A stretch of DNA of 64,000 nucleotides from Chitinophaga polysaccharea (GTDB lineage Bacteria > Bacteroidota > Bacteroidia > Chitinophagales > Chitinophagaceae): contig NZ_VIWO01000010.1 of the NCBI RefSeq assembly GCF_007829335.1, positions 1-64,000 on the forward strand, given 5' to 3'. Positions 19,881 to 28,926 of this stretch are shown here, piece by piece (the first letter of the stretch is position 1; each line of letters starts with the position of its first letter). The notes below the pieces were generated by a model, which did not search any database, was not told the origin of the DNA, and was given only the letters and a program-made list of their open reading frames with translations. A program made the translations under genes and the position numbers.

Positions 19881-20387
19881 TCAATAATGATGTCCGTTCA
19901 CCGTTTTGTTTCCGGCAATCACCGTTATTTCCCTCGATGGTACTTTGGCTACCAGCATACAACCTAAACTGCTCAGTTCCACTTTTACCCGGGTACTGCT
20001 GAGTTGTATAATTTTACCACCGGAAGAGGATGCCCTTTCCTCACCTGCCTTTAAGGGAAACTGTTCTACAGACACCTCGTCGTAGTCGCGGAGAAAATGC
20101 CTGATTAATGCAATTTCATGATCGGGTATAACGGCCGGTTGGCCCAGCCAGTACACAAAATTCACGACGTTGTCTGTTTCGCGCACTACCCAATTCCTGC
20201 TTTCAGGAATGTGTACAAATACATAAGAAGGAAAGAGGGGTTCCTCTATGATCTTACGGGAACGTATCAACTGTTTAACAGGACGATAATGTTCCACTTT
20301 CTTGCGGGTGAACAGGTCAGCTACTTTCTTTTCACATTTAGCCCTGGTATATACCGCATACCAGGCTAATGGTTGTTCATTAAACAT
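19881..20387 (-). CDS. UpxY-family transcription antiterminator (NusG paralogue)
   Basis: A 168-residue NusG-like protein of the kind that lets RNA polymerase read through long capsule operons in Bacteroidota. The N-terminal NGN domain is clear (WYAVYTRAKCEKKVADLF, then EEPLFPSYVFVHI); the C-terminal KOW-like part is short. UpxY proteins are usually encoded first in their operon and act on its 5' leader. Here the gene lies third, after the export and kinase genes, and is preceded by a 110-base gap. That gap is one of the longest inside the locus, which suggests a separate leader or promoter there. Confidence 0.88.
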   Translation of the reverse strand: MFNEQPLAWYAVYTRAKCEKKVADLFTRKKVEHYRPVKQLIRSRKIIEEPLFPSYVFVHIPESRNWVVRETDNVVNFVYWLGQPAVIPDHEIALIRHFLRDYDEVSVEQFPLKAGEERASSSGGKIIQLSSTRVKVELSSLGCMLVAKVPSREITVIAGNKTVNGHHY

Positions 20388-20442
20388 AAGAGCCGGTTTT
20401 AAGGTGATCGGATAGTTCGTGCGGAATTTATAAAGGCGGGAC

Positions 20443-20460
20443 CGGGCATACTTCTGCCCG
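20443..20460. promoter_or_regulatory. Hairpin in the leader upstream of the UpxY gene
   Basis: A perfect 6-bp inverted repeat (CGGGCA at 443-448 and TGCCCG at 455-460 of the 20 kb block) with a 6-base loop lies in the 110-base gap between the autokinase and UpxY genes. It is 56 bases upstream of the UpxY start. There is no T-tract on the minus strand, so it is not a plain terminator. A pause or antitermination site is possible but unproven. Confidence 0.3.
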
Positions 20461-20497
20461 TTATTTATATCAATAGTGCAACCAGATATAATAACAG

Positions 20498-22849
20498 CTA
20501 CTTTGTGCTGCGTTTGAATAAACCGGGTTTTCTGGATACTTCGGTGTAGCCGTAGCCGTTTATGTCGCCGTATCCGGATCCATACCCGTACCCTGCTACC
20601 CCTTGCCGTTTTATGCCGTTAAATACAATATTCAGTTTTCCCAATTCCCTGTTCTGGTAAAGCTCTTCCACCAGCTTAAGATAATGCTTGGGAGTTCGTT
20701 GATGACGTACTACATACAGGGTAGCGTCACAGAACGGGGTAATCAACCTGGCATCTGTTACCAGTCCTACCGGGGCAGAGTCAATAATGATATAATCAAA
20801 ACGTTCTTTCAGCTCGTTCAGTAAATGTTCCAGCTGGCCGTTGAGGATAAGTTCACTGGGATTGGGCGGCATAATGCCGGCTGGCACCAGGTACAAAAAC
20901 CCGTTATCACCTATCTTTTTCAGGATATCCTGGAGAGATGCCTTACCTACCAGGTAGTTGCTGATGCCTGGATCTATGCGCATGTCCAGCATTTTACTGA
21001 TCATGGGTTTCCGTAGATCAAATTCCATTAGTGCCACTTTTTTCCCCGCCAGCGAAAGGCTCATCGCCAGGTTCACCGATATAAAACTTTTGCCTTCACC
21101 AGAAATAGAAGAAGTGATGAGCAAGGTTTTGCGGTCGCCATTCAAACCAATATAGGATAAAGAAGTTCTCAATGCCCGGAACTGTTCTGCCACAGCTGTC
21201 CTGCTGTTACTACGCATCACCACAGGGTCTTTACCATCGTGATGCATAATTTCAGCTGCAATAGGCGCGGTGGTCACTTTTTCAATATCAGCACGGAACA
21301 TCACTTCCCGGTTCATCATATCTTTCAGCGATACAAATCCCACTACCAGCGCTATGGCGCCTAGTACAGAAATTCCGAGTACCAGTGGTTTCTGGGGACT
21401 GAAAGGATAGGCGGCAGATTCGGCTGCATCTACAATCCGGCTGTCGGATACAGCTGCAGCATAGGCTAGCGCTGTTTCCTCACGTTTTTCAAGTAGAAAG
21501 GTGTAAATATTATTCTTGATCACCTGTTGCCGGCTTACTTCCAGCAATGCTTTTTCTTTGCCGGGTACACTGCGGATGATACCCATATTACGGCTATTTT
21601 CTGCCTGTAATCGTGTTAGTCCGGCCTCCAGGTTAGCACGTAAACTCCCTATATTTTCCAGGATAGCAGGCTTCAGCCGTTCCATCTGCCGGGTCAGGCT
21701 AGCCAGCAACGGACTGTTTTCACCGGTAGTTTTACGCAGCCGCTCCAATTGCAGTGCGGTTTCTGATAATTTGGACACCAGTTCCAGTAATACGGCGTCG
21801 GTAAGACCGATGGTACCGGGTACAATATTGCCATTCGGGTCCTGGTTGTTGACATATTTTTCAATCGCATCCAGGACAGAGAGCTGCATATTTGCTTCGC
21901 TGATCTTACGGTCGTTTTCCTGTACGCTGGCCAGGAACAATTTGCTTTGTTCCCCGATATCCACAATCCCCTGTGCCGTTTTGAAATGTTCTACCTGTGT
22001 TTCTGCCTGTCCCAGCTCAGCGCTTACAATGCGTAATCTTTCCTCCACAAAATTCATCGTGTTGGCAGAGGTTCTGTTCTTATCATCAACCGCCGCTTTA
22101 TTATATACCCTGATCAACTCATTTACAATATCCTCACCCCGCTCCGGCGCGGCATCGGTGTATTCGAGGTCTACTACACTCCCCGCCTTGGCGGCAGGCA
22201 TAATTTTCATTGTGGCCAGTAACAACTGTATCCACTGCTTTTCTGTCATCACGTGCAGGGTATAGCTCGCCGATGTATCTATGTGTCTGGCCCCTGATTG
22301 TATTAACAGTTTACCCCATCTTGTTTGCACGGTATCGCCTATAGGATATTTCTTACCGTCGATGACAACCTGTTTGGCGGCCTCGTTGTACGTAAACGGC
22401 CAGATACCTGTTGCGGCCATTTCTATGCTTTCCGGTTCCAGGAAAGTAAATTTCAGGGGGCTGTCTTTATAAAGTACCACATCCCTTATCTTCCCTTTTT
22501 CTATTACCTCTCCATACAAATTTAAATTTCGTATAACCGCTTTCGTTAGCGTGCGCGACTTTAGTATTTCAATTTCATTCTCCATGATTGTTTTGCTGCC
22601 ACTCATCAAATCGAGCGATTGCAGCATATCACTGGCGCCAAGTCCGTTAGAAGCTTCCTGTACCAACAGTACACCTGAAATTTTATAGAGTGGCGTAGCA
22701 TACCGGAGATAGAGTAATGCACCTGCCAGGGCTGCTGCCACGGCAACTACAAACAGCGGCCAGTAAGGCAGATAGTGGGAACGGATGAGCGTTAGCAGGC
22801 TCAATGGCGTTTCACCAGTCTGGGTTTTATTTCCGTTAACTTTTTGCAT
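20498..22849 (-). CDS. wzc: Wzc-type polysaccharide co-polymerase and tyrosine autokinase
   Basis: A 783-residue inner-membrane protein that controls polymer length and export. The first hydrophobic helix is near residues 29-50, the Wzz/periplasmic region with coiled coil follows, and the second helix is near 485-505. The cytoplasmic BY-kinase has Walker A SSISGEGKS (about 577-586), Walker A' VALMEFDLRKP (about 603-613) and Walker B YIIIDSAP (about 684-691). The tail holds five tyrosines in a Gly-Tyr cluster within the last 30 residues, the expected autophosphorylation site. It lies 3 bases after the export lipoprotein gene. Confidence 0.95.
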   Translation of the reverse strand: MQKVNGNKTQTGETPLSLLTLIRSHYLPYWPLFVVAVAAALAGALLYLRYATPLYKISGVLLVQEASNGLGASDMLQSLDLMSGSKTIMENEIEILKSRTLTKAVIRNLNLYGEVIEKGKIRDVVLYKDSPLKFTFLEPESIEMAATGIWPFTYNEAAKQVVIDGKKYPIGDTVQTRWGKLLIQSGARHIDTSASYTLHVMTEKQWIQLLLATMKIMPAAKAGSVVDLEYTDAAPERGEDIVNELIRVYNKAAVDDKNRTSANTMNFVEERLRIVSAELGQAETQVEHFKTAQGIVDIGEQSKLFLASVQENDRKISEANMQLSVLDAIEKYVNNQDPNGNIVPGTIGLTDAVLLELVSKLSETALQLERLRKTTGENSPLLASLTRQMERLKPAILENIGSLRANLEAGLTRLQAENSRNMGIIRSVPGKEKALLEVSRQQVIKNNIYTFLLEKREETALAYAAAVSDSRIVDAAESAAYPFSPQKPLVLGISVLGAIALVVGFVSLKDMMNREVMFRADIEKVTTAPIAAEIMHHDGKDPVVMRSNSRTAVAEQFRALRTSLSYIGLNGDRKTLLITSSISGEGKSFISVNLAMSLSLAGKKVALMEFDLRKPMISKMLDMRIDPGISNYLVGKASLQDILKKIGDNGFLYLVPAGIMPPNPSELILNGQLEHLLNELKERFDYIIIDSAPVGLVTDARLITPFCDATLYVVRHQRTPKHYLKLVEELYQNRELGKLNIVFNGIKRQGVAGYGYGSGYGDINGYGYTEVSRKPGLFKRSTK

Positions 22850-22852
22850 ACA

Positions 22853-23659
22853 CTACTTATTAACAACTAAACGATCCAGGATAATAACGAGTAATGACAA
22901 GCTACTGAGTACAATGGGCAATATTTGCCGGGACCGGTCCGCTGTCGCTATTTTTGACTTATTGGGTTCTACATACAGTATATCGTTTGATTGCAGAAAA
23001 TAGTAAGGAGAGTTGAGGATACGTTTATCATTCAGGTCTATACGGCGAATAATCCGCTCTCCATCAACCTCCCGGATTAACAGGATATTATTTCGTTTAC
23101 CGAATACCGTTATATCGCCAGCCATCCCCAACGCTTCCAGTACTGATATTTTTTCATTCGTAACATTTACTACAGTTGGTTTACTGACTTCTCCCAGTAT
23201 TGTAACACGATAATTCAGGAAACGGATACTTACTACGGGATCTACCAGCAACTTACGTTCTATGAGCTGGTCATGCAAGTAAACGGTGAGCGCTTTTTTA
23301 GTAAGGCCGGTTACCTTTACCGGCCCCAATACCGGGTATTGAATATATCCCTGCTCATCTACCAGGAACCCTCCCAGCATTGCTCCGGCGCCCGCATTAG
23401 CTCCACCTGCACCAGACGCAGAAGCCATGTTGGATACATTATAGATAATAACATCTTCCGGGTTAAGACTGCTTACATTGATCTGCAGTATATCATTCTT
23501 TTGTATCCGGGGCTCAAAATTACCATCCACCGGGGACAGCACAGTGTCCTTTACATCGCTGAAGTAAACAGCATTTTTGGTTGATACGCAGGAAGTAAAC
23601 AAACAACTGAAGCATAGTAATCCCCATCCTATCCAGGTTAAGCAGGTTTTCAATATCAT
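22853..23659 (-). CDS. Wza-like polysaccharide export lipoprotein
   Basis: A member of the polysaccharide biosynthesis/export family that forms the outer-membrane exit pore. I start it at the ATG at 23659 (268 residues), with a twin ATG at 23662 equally possible. From there a lipoprotein signal runs to a lipobox LFTSC with Cys24; the longer in-frame start would bury this signal behind 26 charged residues. The export domain (IQKNDILQINVSSLNPED) is followed by SLBB-like parts (VTILGEVSKPTVVNV). A C-terminal hydrophobic helix (ILPIVLSSLSLLVIIL) is unlike E. coli Wza but common in Bacteroidota. It is the first structural gene of the polysaccharide operon. Confidence 0.9.
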   Translation of the reverse strand: MILKTCLTWIGWGLLCFSCLFTSCVSTKNAVYFSDVKDTVLSPVDGNFEPRIQKNDILQINVSSLNPEDVIIYNVSNMASASGAGGANAGAGAMLGGFLVDEQGYIQYPVLGPVKVTGLTKKALTVYLHDQLIERKLLVDPVVSIRFLNYRVTILGEVSKPTVVNVTNEKISVLEALGMAGDITVFGKRNNILLIREVDGERIIRRIDLNDKRILNSPYYFLQSNDILYVEPNKSKIATADRSRQILPIVLSSLSLLVIILDRLVVNK

Positions 23660-23786
23660 CATATGGCTTTTTACATCATCATTTGCACATCCCTTACATT
23701 TCCATACAATATTACTTCGGTTACTATCCGCAATCAATTACTCACTACAGTATAAATTGCTTTCAATTCAAGTATCTTACTACTCG

Positions 23787-24506
23787 TTAAAGTAAATCTG
23801 TAACAAAATCGGCTATCATATCAGTAAAAGAAAAATATAGGATATTTTCGGATATACCTGTAAAAAAGAAGAGAGAGAATAAATTATTTGACCAGATTTT
23901 TGAAATCAATTCTGATTTGGACGAAACATTCAACTTCTGATATACCTTTTTCAGGTGCTGGTTCACAGTAAATACAGTAACGAATAATCTCCCGGCCATT
24001 TCCTTATATGAGTAGCCTTCTTTGAGTAATTCCACCAATTCATATTCCCTGCGGGTAAGTTTGTCTCTGATACTTTCCAATGGATTTTTGTTGAGATGGC
24101 TGATCAACAGATGTGCTGCTTTGGGAGATAAGGTGGCACCATTATGCACCGTGTCCATTACGGACTGGTAGATATCGCTCAATCGGCTCGTTTTAATAAT
24201 ATAGCCGCTGGCCCCCTGTTTAATGGATTCAATAACATACTGTTTACCGTCGTGCCCAGACAATACAATCACTTTCGATTCGGGATAACGTTGCTTTACT
24301 TCAGCTATACCATCAATACCCGACATACCCGGCAGTGTAATATCCATCAATACTACCTTTACATCCGGATAACTTACCGGCAACGCGATAAATTCTTCTA
24401 TCGATTTACATGCAAATACAACGCGGCACTCCTGGAAGTCCTCCAGAAATTCACGATAGTTGTTTAACAGAAAATGGTTGTCTTCAATAATTCCTATGTT
24501 AATCAT
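23787..24506 (-). CDS. NarL/FixJ-family response regulator
   Basis: A 239-residue two-component regulator, starting at the ATG at 24506 because the receiver domain begins there at once (MINIGIIEDNHF). The receiver has the acidic pair E8-D9 and the phospho-acceptor D55 in VLMDITLPGMSG. The output domain is a LuxR-type helix-turn-helix (LTRREYELVELLKEGYSYKEMAGRLFV). The C-terminal 40 residues are hydrophobic and unusual for this family. It lies 127 bases upstream of the export gene on the same strand and probably controls the polysaccharide operon, although this is inferred from position. The kinase encoded divergently is a possible partner. Confidence 0.9.
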   Translation of the reverse strand: MINIGIIEDNHFLLNNYREFLEDFQECRVVFACKSIEEFIALPVSYPDVKVVLMDITLPGMSGIDGIAEVKQRYPESKVIVLSGHDGKQYVIESIKQGASGYIIKTSRLSDIYQSVMDTVHNGATLSPKAAHLLISHLNKNPLESIRDKLTRREYELVELLKEGYSYKEMAGRLFVTVFTVNQHLKKVYQKLNVSSKSELISKIWSNNLFSLFFFTGISENILYFSFTDMIADFVTDLL

Positions 24507-24828
24507 ATTAATGGAAGGAAGTTTACAGATAGATATGGTTAATAAAATACAGATATGGTACAATAAAATACTTTGATAGTAAATATAAACCTAAAAAAGA
24601 TTGCCTGTTAGCACTATTTTACAATTAATTATTAATCACTAAATTAAACATATAGTATTACTTAAAATCATCAACACATACAGTTTATAAATAAAAATAT
24701 ATAAATAATACGGTGTTTAATCGGAATAACATTAATTGTATAAATTTTACCAAAACCACTATTTACAATGAAATACAAGGGATAATCATTCATATTATTA
24801 TATAATTAATATAATATTTAAAAAACTT
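24507..24828. other. AT-rich divergent intergenic region
   Basis: A 322-base, strongly AT-rich gap between the divergent response regulator and histidine kinase genes. It must hold both promoters, yet I find no exact TAnnTTTG box on either strand. No small gene with a plausible start and composition is visible. Confidence 0.6.
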
Positions 24829-25653
24829 TTGTATTTTGTGTATATAACCATATTTATCCTGCTGATCCATATCCTTCGAAATAAACCTTATTTACTGTCT
24901 ACCAAAAATCAGCATATGCGGGAACCCATTAACAGACATATAACTAGAGAAGCATCACTACTGGAAATACGAACTGCTTATATTTCCATGGCAACACATG
25001 AATTTAAAACACCCATCACGGCAATTTCATCTTCTATAGAACTACTGGAAACAAAAATGCAGCGGGATGAATTGATGCTACCATTTTACGAGCGGAATTT
25101 GTCCCGTATCAAAGAGGAGATAACGATCCTTAGCAACATGGTGGACGATATACTCATTAGCGGCAGCATAATAGCCAGCAGCCCGGTTACGCATCCCGAG
25201 GTAACGGATGCCACTACTTTCACAAGGACCATCAAACAACAGTACTTCGACCAACGGCCCGATAAACGGCTATTGAAAATAAAAATTTCCGGTACGCGTC
25301 AAGATATCTACATCGACAGAAGTCAGTTCACAAGTATCCTTACCAATCTTGTGAGTAATGCCTTCAAGTACTCGCATGGAAAAAATCCTTTACTGAGCCT
25401 GCACTACAGGAAAAAATATCTCTGCATCAAAATAAAGGATAACGGCATTGGTATACCCGAAAAAGACATACGGTTGCTGTTTACCCCCTTCTTCCGCGCA
25501 GGAAATGTAGGCGCCAGGGAAGGGGCCGGACTGGGGCTGGCCATTGTAAAGTGCTTTGTTAATGCCAACAACGGCACGATAGCAGTGAGCAGCGATACAA
25601 CCGGCACCGTTTTTACTATTACATTTCCTTATGCTACTGATACATCCTCCTGA
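24829..25653 (+). CDS. Short membrane-anchored HisKA histidine kinase without sensor domain
   Basis: A sensor-kinase core of 274 residues. It has one hydrophobic helix at residues 3-17 and a HisKA dimerisation domain with H57 in ATHEFKTP. The HATPase domain has the N box (TNLVSNAFKYSH), G1 box (DNGIGIPEKD), F box (LFTPFFRAG) and G2 box (GAGLGLAIVK), so all catalytic motifs are present. There is no periplasmic or PAS sensor domain. The start is a TTG at 24829, needed to keep the helix; an ATG at 24916 would remove it and give a soluble 245-residue kinase. The partner is unknown; the divergent NarL-type regulator is the closest candidate, though that class usually works with HisKA_3 kinases. 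Confidence 0.8.
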   Translation: MYFVYITIFILLIHILRNKPYLLSTKNQHMREPINRHITREASLLEIRTAYISMATHEFKTPITAISSSIELLETKMQRDELMLPFYERNLSRIKEEITILSNMVDDILISGSIIASSPVTHPEVTDATTFTRTIKQQYFDQRPDKRLLKIKISGTRQDIYIDRSQFTSILTNLVSNAFKYSHGKNPLLSLHYRKKYLCIKIKDNGIGIPEKDIRLLFTPFFRAGNVGAREGAGLGLAIVKCFVNANNGTIAVSSDTTGTVFTITFPYATDTSS

Positions 25654-25683
25654 ATGATGTTTATCCACTATCCCAGTTCCTTG

Positions 25684-26784
25684 TCAGCGCAATAATAATA
25701 CGCTACCCTTCTGCATATGCTGTTCCTGCCGGCCGTCTGTATACGTGCATATATATACGTAAGATTGTACATTTGCGGGTGATCCCCCTATAGTGCCATC
25801 CCACCCCCATTCCGGAGACTCGCTGGAAAATACCAGCTTGCCCCACCTGTCGTATATCCGTAACCGGTAGTCATGGATAGCGTCATATACCTTGGGTCGG
25901 AAAATATCATTCTGCCCATCGTTATTAGGCGTGAAAGCAGTAGGTAATACCACCAGGCAATTTTTCCAGGGCGAGGTGACGGTGGCGTCTATACTGGCCT
26001 GAAAATCATGTTTGTCTTTTATTTCACCAGTATGTCCTCCTGCCGCAAGACCTGTAAAAACACTATCCGCCTGCCATCCGCCATTATCCAGTTTATATTG
26101 AAAAGGAGGAACTCCTCCGGTTACATGCAGCGTAATACGACCATCTGTTACGGCCTCGCAGCTGCAGGGTTTTACTGTAGCAGTTACAGCGGGCAACTGC
26201 AACTCATCTATCGTGGATAAATTGTCGATCAGCAATGCAATCCCAAACTGGCTTTTATTACAGGGAGCAGTGGGATAAGCCCAAAGAGAAATATAACGCC
26301 ATGCTTCCGTGGAACGAAATACGGCGTGGTAGCGCTTCCAGTCCGTTTGGGTAAAATTATCGGACAACCATAGCAAAGCCGCAGTATCCCCCGGCGTATT
26401 GCCGCCATAAATTGCCAGGCTACCATAACAAGCCGGGTACAGATAATAAGTTGTAAAGGCCATGTCAAAACTTAATACATAAGTAGTATGTGGCGTCAAT
26501 GGTGGAGATAATTCCTGCCCAATCCCTTCCAGAAAACCTTTCCCACTATGCATACCAATATAGCTGCTGCCTGCTGAAGGCAACAGCTTAATATCAAAAA
26601 TACCCGGCTGCGTATCAGGCGTCCCTGCCGCTATAAACCAGGGAGCAGGCACAATGCCCTTTCCCGGCCGGCCTTCCATAGAGGGATTGCCCAGGGAAAT
26701 ATGCTGTGCGCTTACCTTGATAGCCGGGGTTAAACACAGGCAGTAGTATAGTATATGCCAAAAAGTACCGGGTTTTGAAAACAT
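25684..26784 (-). CDS. T9SS type B sorted surface protein with SprB-like repeat
   Basis: A 366-residue secreted protein. After the signal peptide (about 1-26, ending VSAQ) comes a domain resembling carbohydrate-binding/jelly-roll modules (about 30-190: NPSMEGRPG, YVLSFDMAFTTYY). One SprB-like repeat follows (about 205-265: DGRITLHVTGGVPPFQYKLDNG). The C-terminal gliding-motility-associated sorting domain (CHU_C, type B) begins at PTAFTPNNDGQNDIFRP and contains LRIYDRWGKLVFSS. Such proteins leave the cell through the type 9 secretion system and stay on the surface or are released. The binding target is unknown. Confidence 0.88.
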   Translation of the reverse strand: MFSKPGTFWHILYYCLCLTPAIKVSAQHISLGNPSMEGRPGKGIVPAPWFIAAGTPDTQPGIFDIKLLPSAGSSYIGMHSGKGFLEGIGQELSPPLTPHTTYVLSFDMAFTTYYLYPACYGSLAIYGGNTPGDTAALLWLSDNFTQTDWKRYHAVFRSTEAWRYISLWAYPTAPCNKSQFGIALLIDNLSTIDELQLPAVTATVKPCSCEAVTDGRITLHVTGGVPPFQYKLDNGGWQADSVFTGLAAGGHTGEIKDKHDFQASIDATVTSPWKNCLVVLPTAFTPNNDGQNDIFRPKVYDAIHDYRLRIYDRWGKLVFSSESPEWGWDGTIGGSPANVQSYVYICTYTDGRQEQHMQKGSVLLLR

Positions 26785-26876
26785 TCCGCTGATTTGCCGT
26801 CCTAAATTTACCGGTTACTGCAATGACAGCATATACTCAAAGTAGTAGTTTGTGTTTTGAAAACGCTGACAAACGA

Positions 26877-28379
26877 TCAGTTCTTCCCATAAACATCCTC
26901 ATAAAATCTAACCTGTCCGGTGGTATCCGGCCACGCTGTATTGTAAAGTATCAATACATACGTGGTAGTCGGAACAGGAAAAACAACCGGGTGCTGATCA
27001 GGCTGACTCCCTTTCGCTTCCAGGGCCATCATGGCTGCTGCTGCTTTATCCAAAAGCAAGTGCGCCAGTTGTACAGCCTCCTCTACTCTTACACATCCAT
27101 GACTGAAAAACCGCTGTTGTAGCATAAACAGGTTTTTTCCAGGTGTATCGTGGAGATAAATGCCAAACGGACTATAGAAATTTAATTTTACAATGCCCAG
27201 GGAGTTATCACAACCGGTATTCTGCCGGATGGTATATGGAAAATTACTGCGGCCAAGACTATTCCAGTTAATATCTGAAGGGTCTACAATACGTCCGCGC
27301 TTATCTAATATTACGAATTGGTTATCGGCCAGGTACTGCCGGTCTCTTTTAATATGGGGCAATAATTCGCCAACAGCAATTTTATTGGGTACGGTCCAAT
27401 AGGGAAATAATATTACTTCTGTAATACAACTGCCTAGTGTGGGAGTCGGCGTGCTCTTCTTTCCAGTTATCACCCTCGAATATAACACTGGCTTTCCATG
27501 CTCATAAAACACCAATGTAGTAGAAGGTATATTTACCAATACCACCGATGCCTGCATTTTATAATAATGCAGCCAACGAATTTCGTTTAATCCCTTATAC
27601 AAGTCCTGCAACCGGTGTATCAATGGAAGATTCAGTGCTTTCAGGAACCGGTCTCTCAACACACCATCGTCGAGGGTATTGAACAAATGCTGCGCCTCTT
27701 TTATTTTGTCCAACAACGGCCGCTGTCCAATGCCAGCGAGTGTATCTATAATGCCGATTTGCCTCAGCCTCAATAATAGCGGAACATTGGAACTATCTGC
27801 TTTTAAAGACGTAACAGGTATCTCTTTAAAAGCCTTATCTATGATAATGGGATATAAAGCAGCAATATTATTCTTTAGCAGTGTATAGGCAGTATCCGGC
27901 GGTTCTATGGAGGGCAAAAAATTTGAAAACCGTCCCAGGAGAAGGGAGTCTGCCAGTTTAGTAGCAATATCTGTTTCGGCATTTGGCAACGGTGGCAGAC
28001 CATTATATTTTACTGGGGATTCCACCAGGCGGCCATATGCCACATCCCGGAAAAAGTGGATAGCCGCTTCAGTTATACGAACATCGGCATTCAGGGTATC
28101 TGTTGCTGTCAGCATTTTGTAGCTACTATCTACTAACGCTTGTATCAGCACCGGATCATAGTCGCTTGGATTCAATCCCAGGAAAGCAGCTTCCCGAAGA
28201 TATGCAGTCAGCATATCAAAATGCGGCTTTCCTGCAGCACTGATCCAGGCGGGCCGGCCACCGGTCTTCTGATAAAAGATATGTATGCCCAGATCCTCCC
28301 GTTGCACAGTATTATGAACTACCTGTCCATTTAAATAAAGACCGGGAAAAAATAGCAATATAAAAAAGCAGACTCTCAT
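26877..28379 (-). CDS. L,D-transpeptidase (YcbB-like)
   Basis: A 500-residue exported murein L,D-transpeptidase. A signal peptide (about 1-18, ending YLNGQ) precedes a scaffold/peptidoglycan-binding-like region. The YkuD catalytic domain covers roughly residues 290-470, with the active site SHGCVRVE and nucleophile Cys429; the preceding LHDTP supplies the usual histidine region. It forms or uses 3-3 cross-links in the periplasm. Its ATG overlaps the flavodoxin stop codon by one base (TAATG), so the two genes are translationally coupled. Confidence 0.93.
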   Translation of the reverse strand: MRVCFFILLFFPGLYLNGQVVHNTVQREDLGIHIFYQKTGGRPAWISAAGKPHFDMLTAYLREAAFLGLNPSDYDPVLIQALVDSSYKMLTATDTLNADVRITEAAIHFFRDVAYGRLVESPVKYNGLPPLPNAETDIATKLADSLLLGRFSNFLPSIEPPDTAYTLLKNNIAALYPIIIDKAFKEIPVTSLKADSSNVPLLLRLRQIGIIDTLAGIGQRPLLDKIKEAQHLFNTLDDGVLRDRFLKALNLPLIHRLQDLYKGLNEIRWLHYYKMQASVVLVNIPSTTLVFYEHGKPVLYSRVITGKKSTPTPTLGSCITEVILFPYWTVPNKIAVGELLPHIKRDRQYLADNQFVILDKRGRIVDPSDINWNSLGRSNFPYTIRQNTGCDNSLGIVKLNFYSPFGIYLHDTPGKNLFMLQQRFFSHGCVRVEEAVQLAHLLLDKAAAAMMALEAKGSQPDQHPVVFPVPTTTYVLILYNTAWPDTTGQVRFYEDVYGKN

Positions 28380-28894
28380 TAAACTGACACTTCACTTAAC
28401 TTATGCACAGATGCTATTAATCCTGAAAGATATTCTACTTTCACATCATTATAATCAGCAACGCGAATGCTTTCCCCACGGCCCTTCGCCAACCGTGCCC
28501 CTATAGTTAACAAACACTTATCCACCCACGAAAGCTTTCTGAATTCAAGTTTACCGGGAAGAAAAAAACAAGTGCATTTATTGCTGATATCGGCGACAAT
28601 ATTGGCTGTAATATATCCCTCCAGCTTCTCCTTTTCCGCCACCGGTGTACCAGCCACCAGGTAAAGAAACAGCTTTTTGCCTGCCAACAGGCCCTGGTTC
28701 TTCTTCACCCAGTCACGCAACTGCAATTTCCCAATATAAATGCTGGTCCCCATGATGATATAGTCTGCATCTTCCAACTGATCTTTCGTTTCCTTACCGG
28801 CTGCCACCACGGGAATACTCAATGCTGCCGATAACCAGGTTGCATATTGCTGCGTAGCACCATACTTGCCCTTATAGATGATAATACCCTTCAT
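28379..28894 (-). CDS. Flavodoxin-domain protein (HemG/protoporphyrinogen-oxidase-like)
   Basis: A 171-residue flavodoxin-fold protein. The FMN phosphate-binding loop IIIYKGKYGATQQYA opens the sequence, and YIIMGTSIYIGKLQLRDWV matches the second flavin-binding loop of flavodoxin/HemG-like proteins. It probably carries out two-electron redox chemistry in the cytoplasm; a HemG-type role is only one option. It is the first gene of an operon with the L,D-transpeptidase. A Crp/Fnr-like palindrome and a promoter box lie upstream, suggesting redox or oxygen control. Confidence 0.82.
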   Translation of the reverse strand: MKGIIIYKGKYGATQQYATWLSAALSIPVVAAGKETKDQLEDADYIIMGTSIYIGKLQLRDWVKKNQGLLAGKKLFLYLVAGTPVAEKEKLEGYITANIVADISNKCTCFFLPGKLEFRKLSWVDKCLLTIGARLAKGRGESIRVADYNDVKVEYLSGLIASVHKLSEVSV

Positions 28895-28926
28895 AGTTAC
28901 CGTTTTAAGGATGTAGTTATTTTACT

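Noticed and set aside
21516-22265. Open frame of 249 codons antisense to the Wzc-type gene
   Set aside because: Ser/Leu-rich antisense translation of a helical coiled-coil region; no start context or domain.
24768-24785. Tiny ATG-started frame before the histidine kinase
   Set aside because: Only five codons, in a different frame from the kinase; no reason to see it as a leader peptide.
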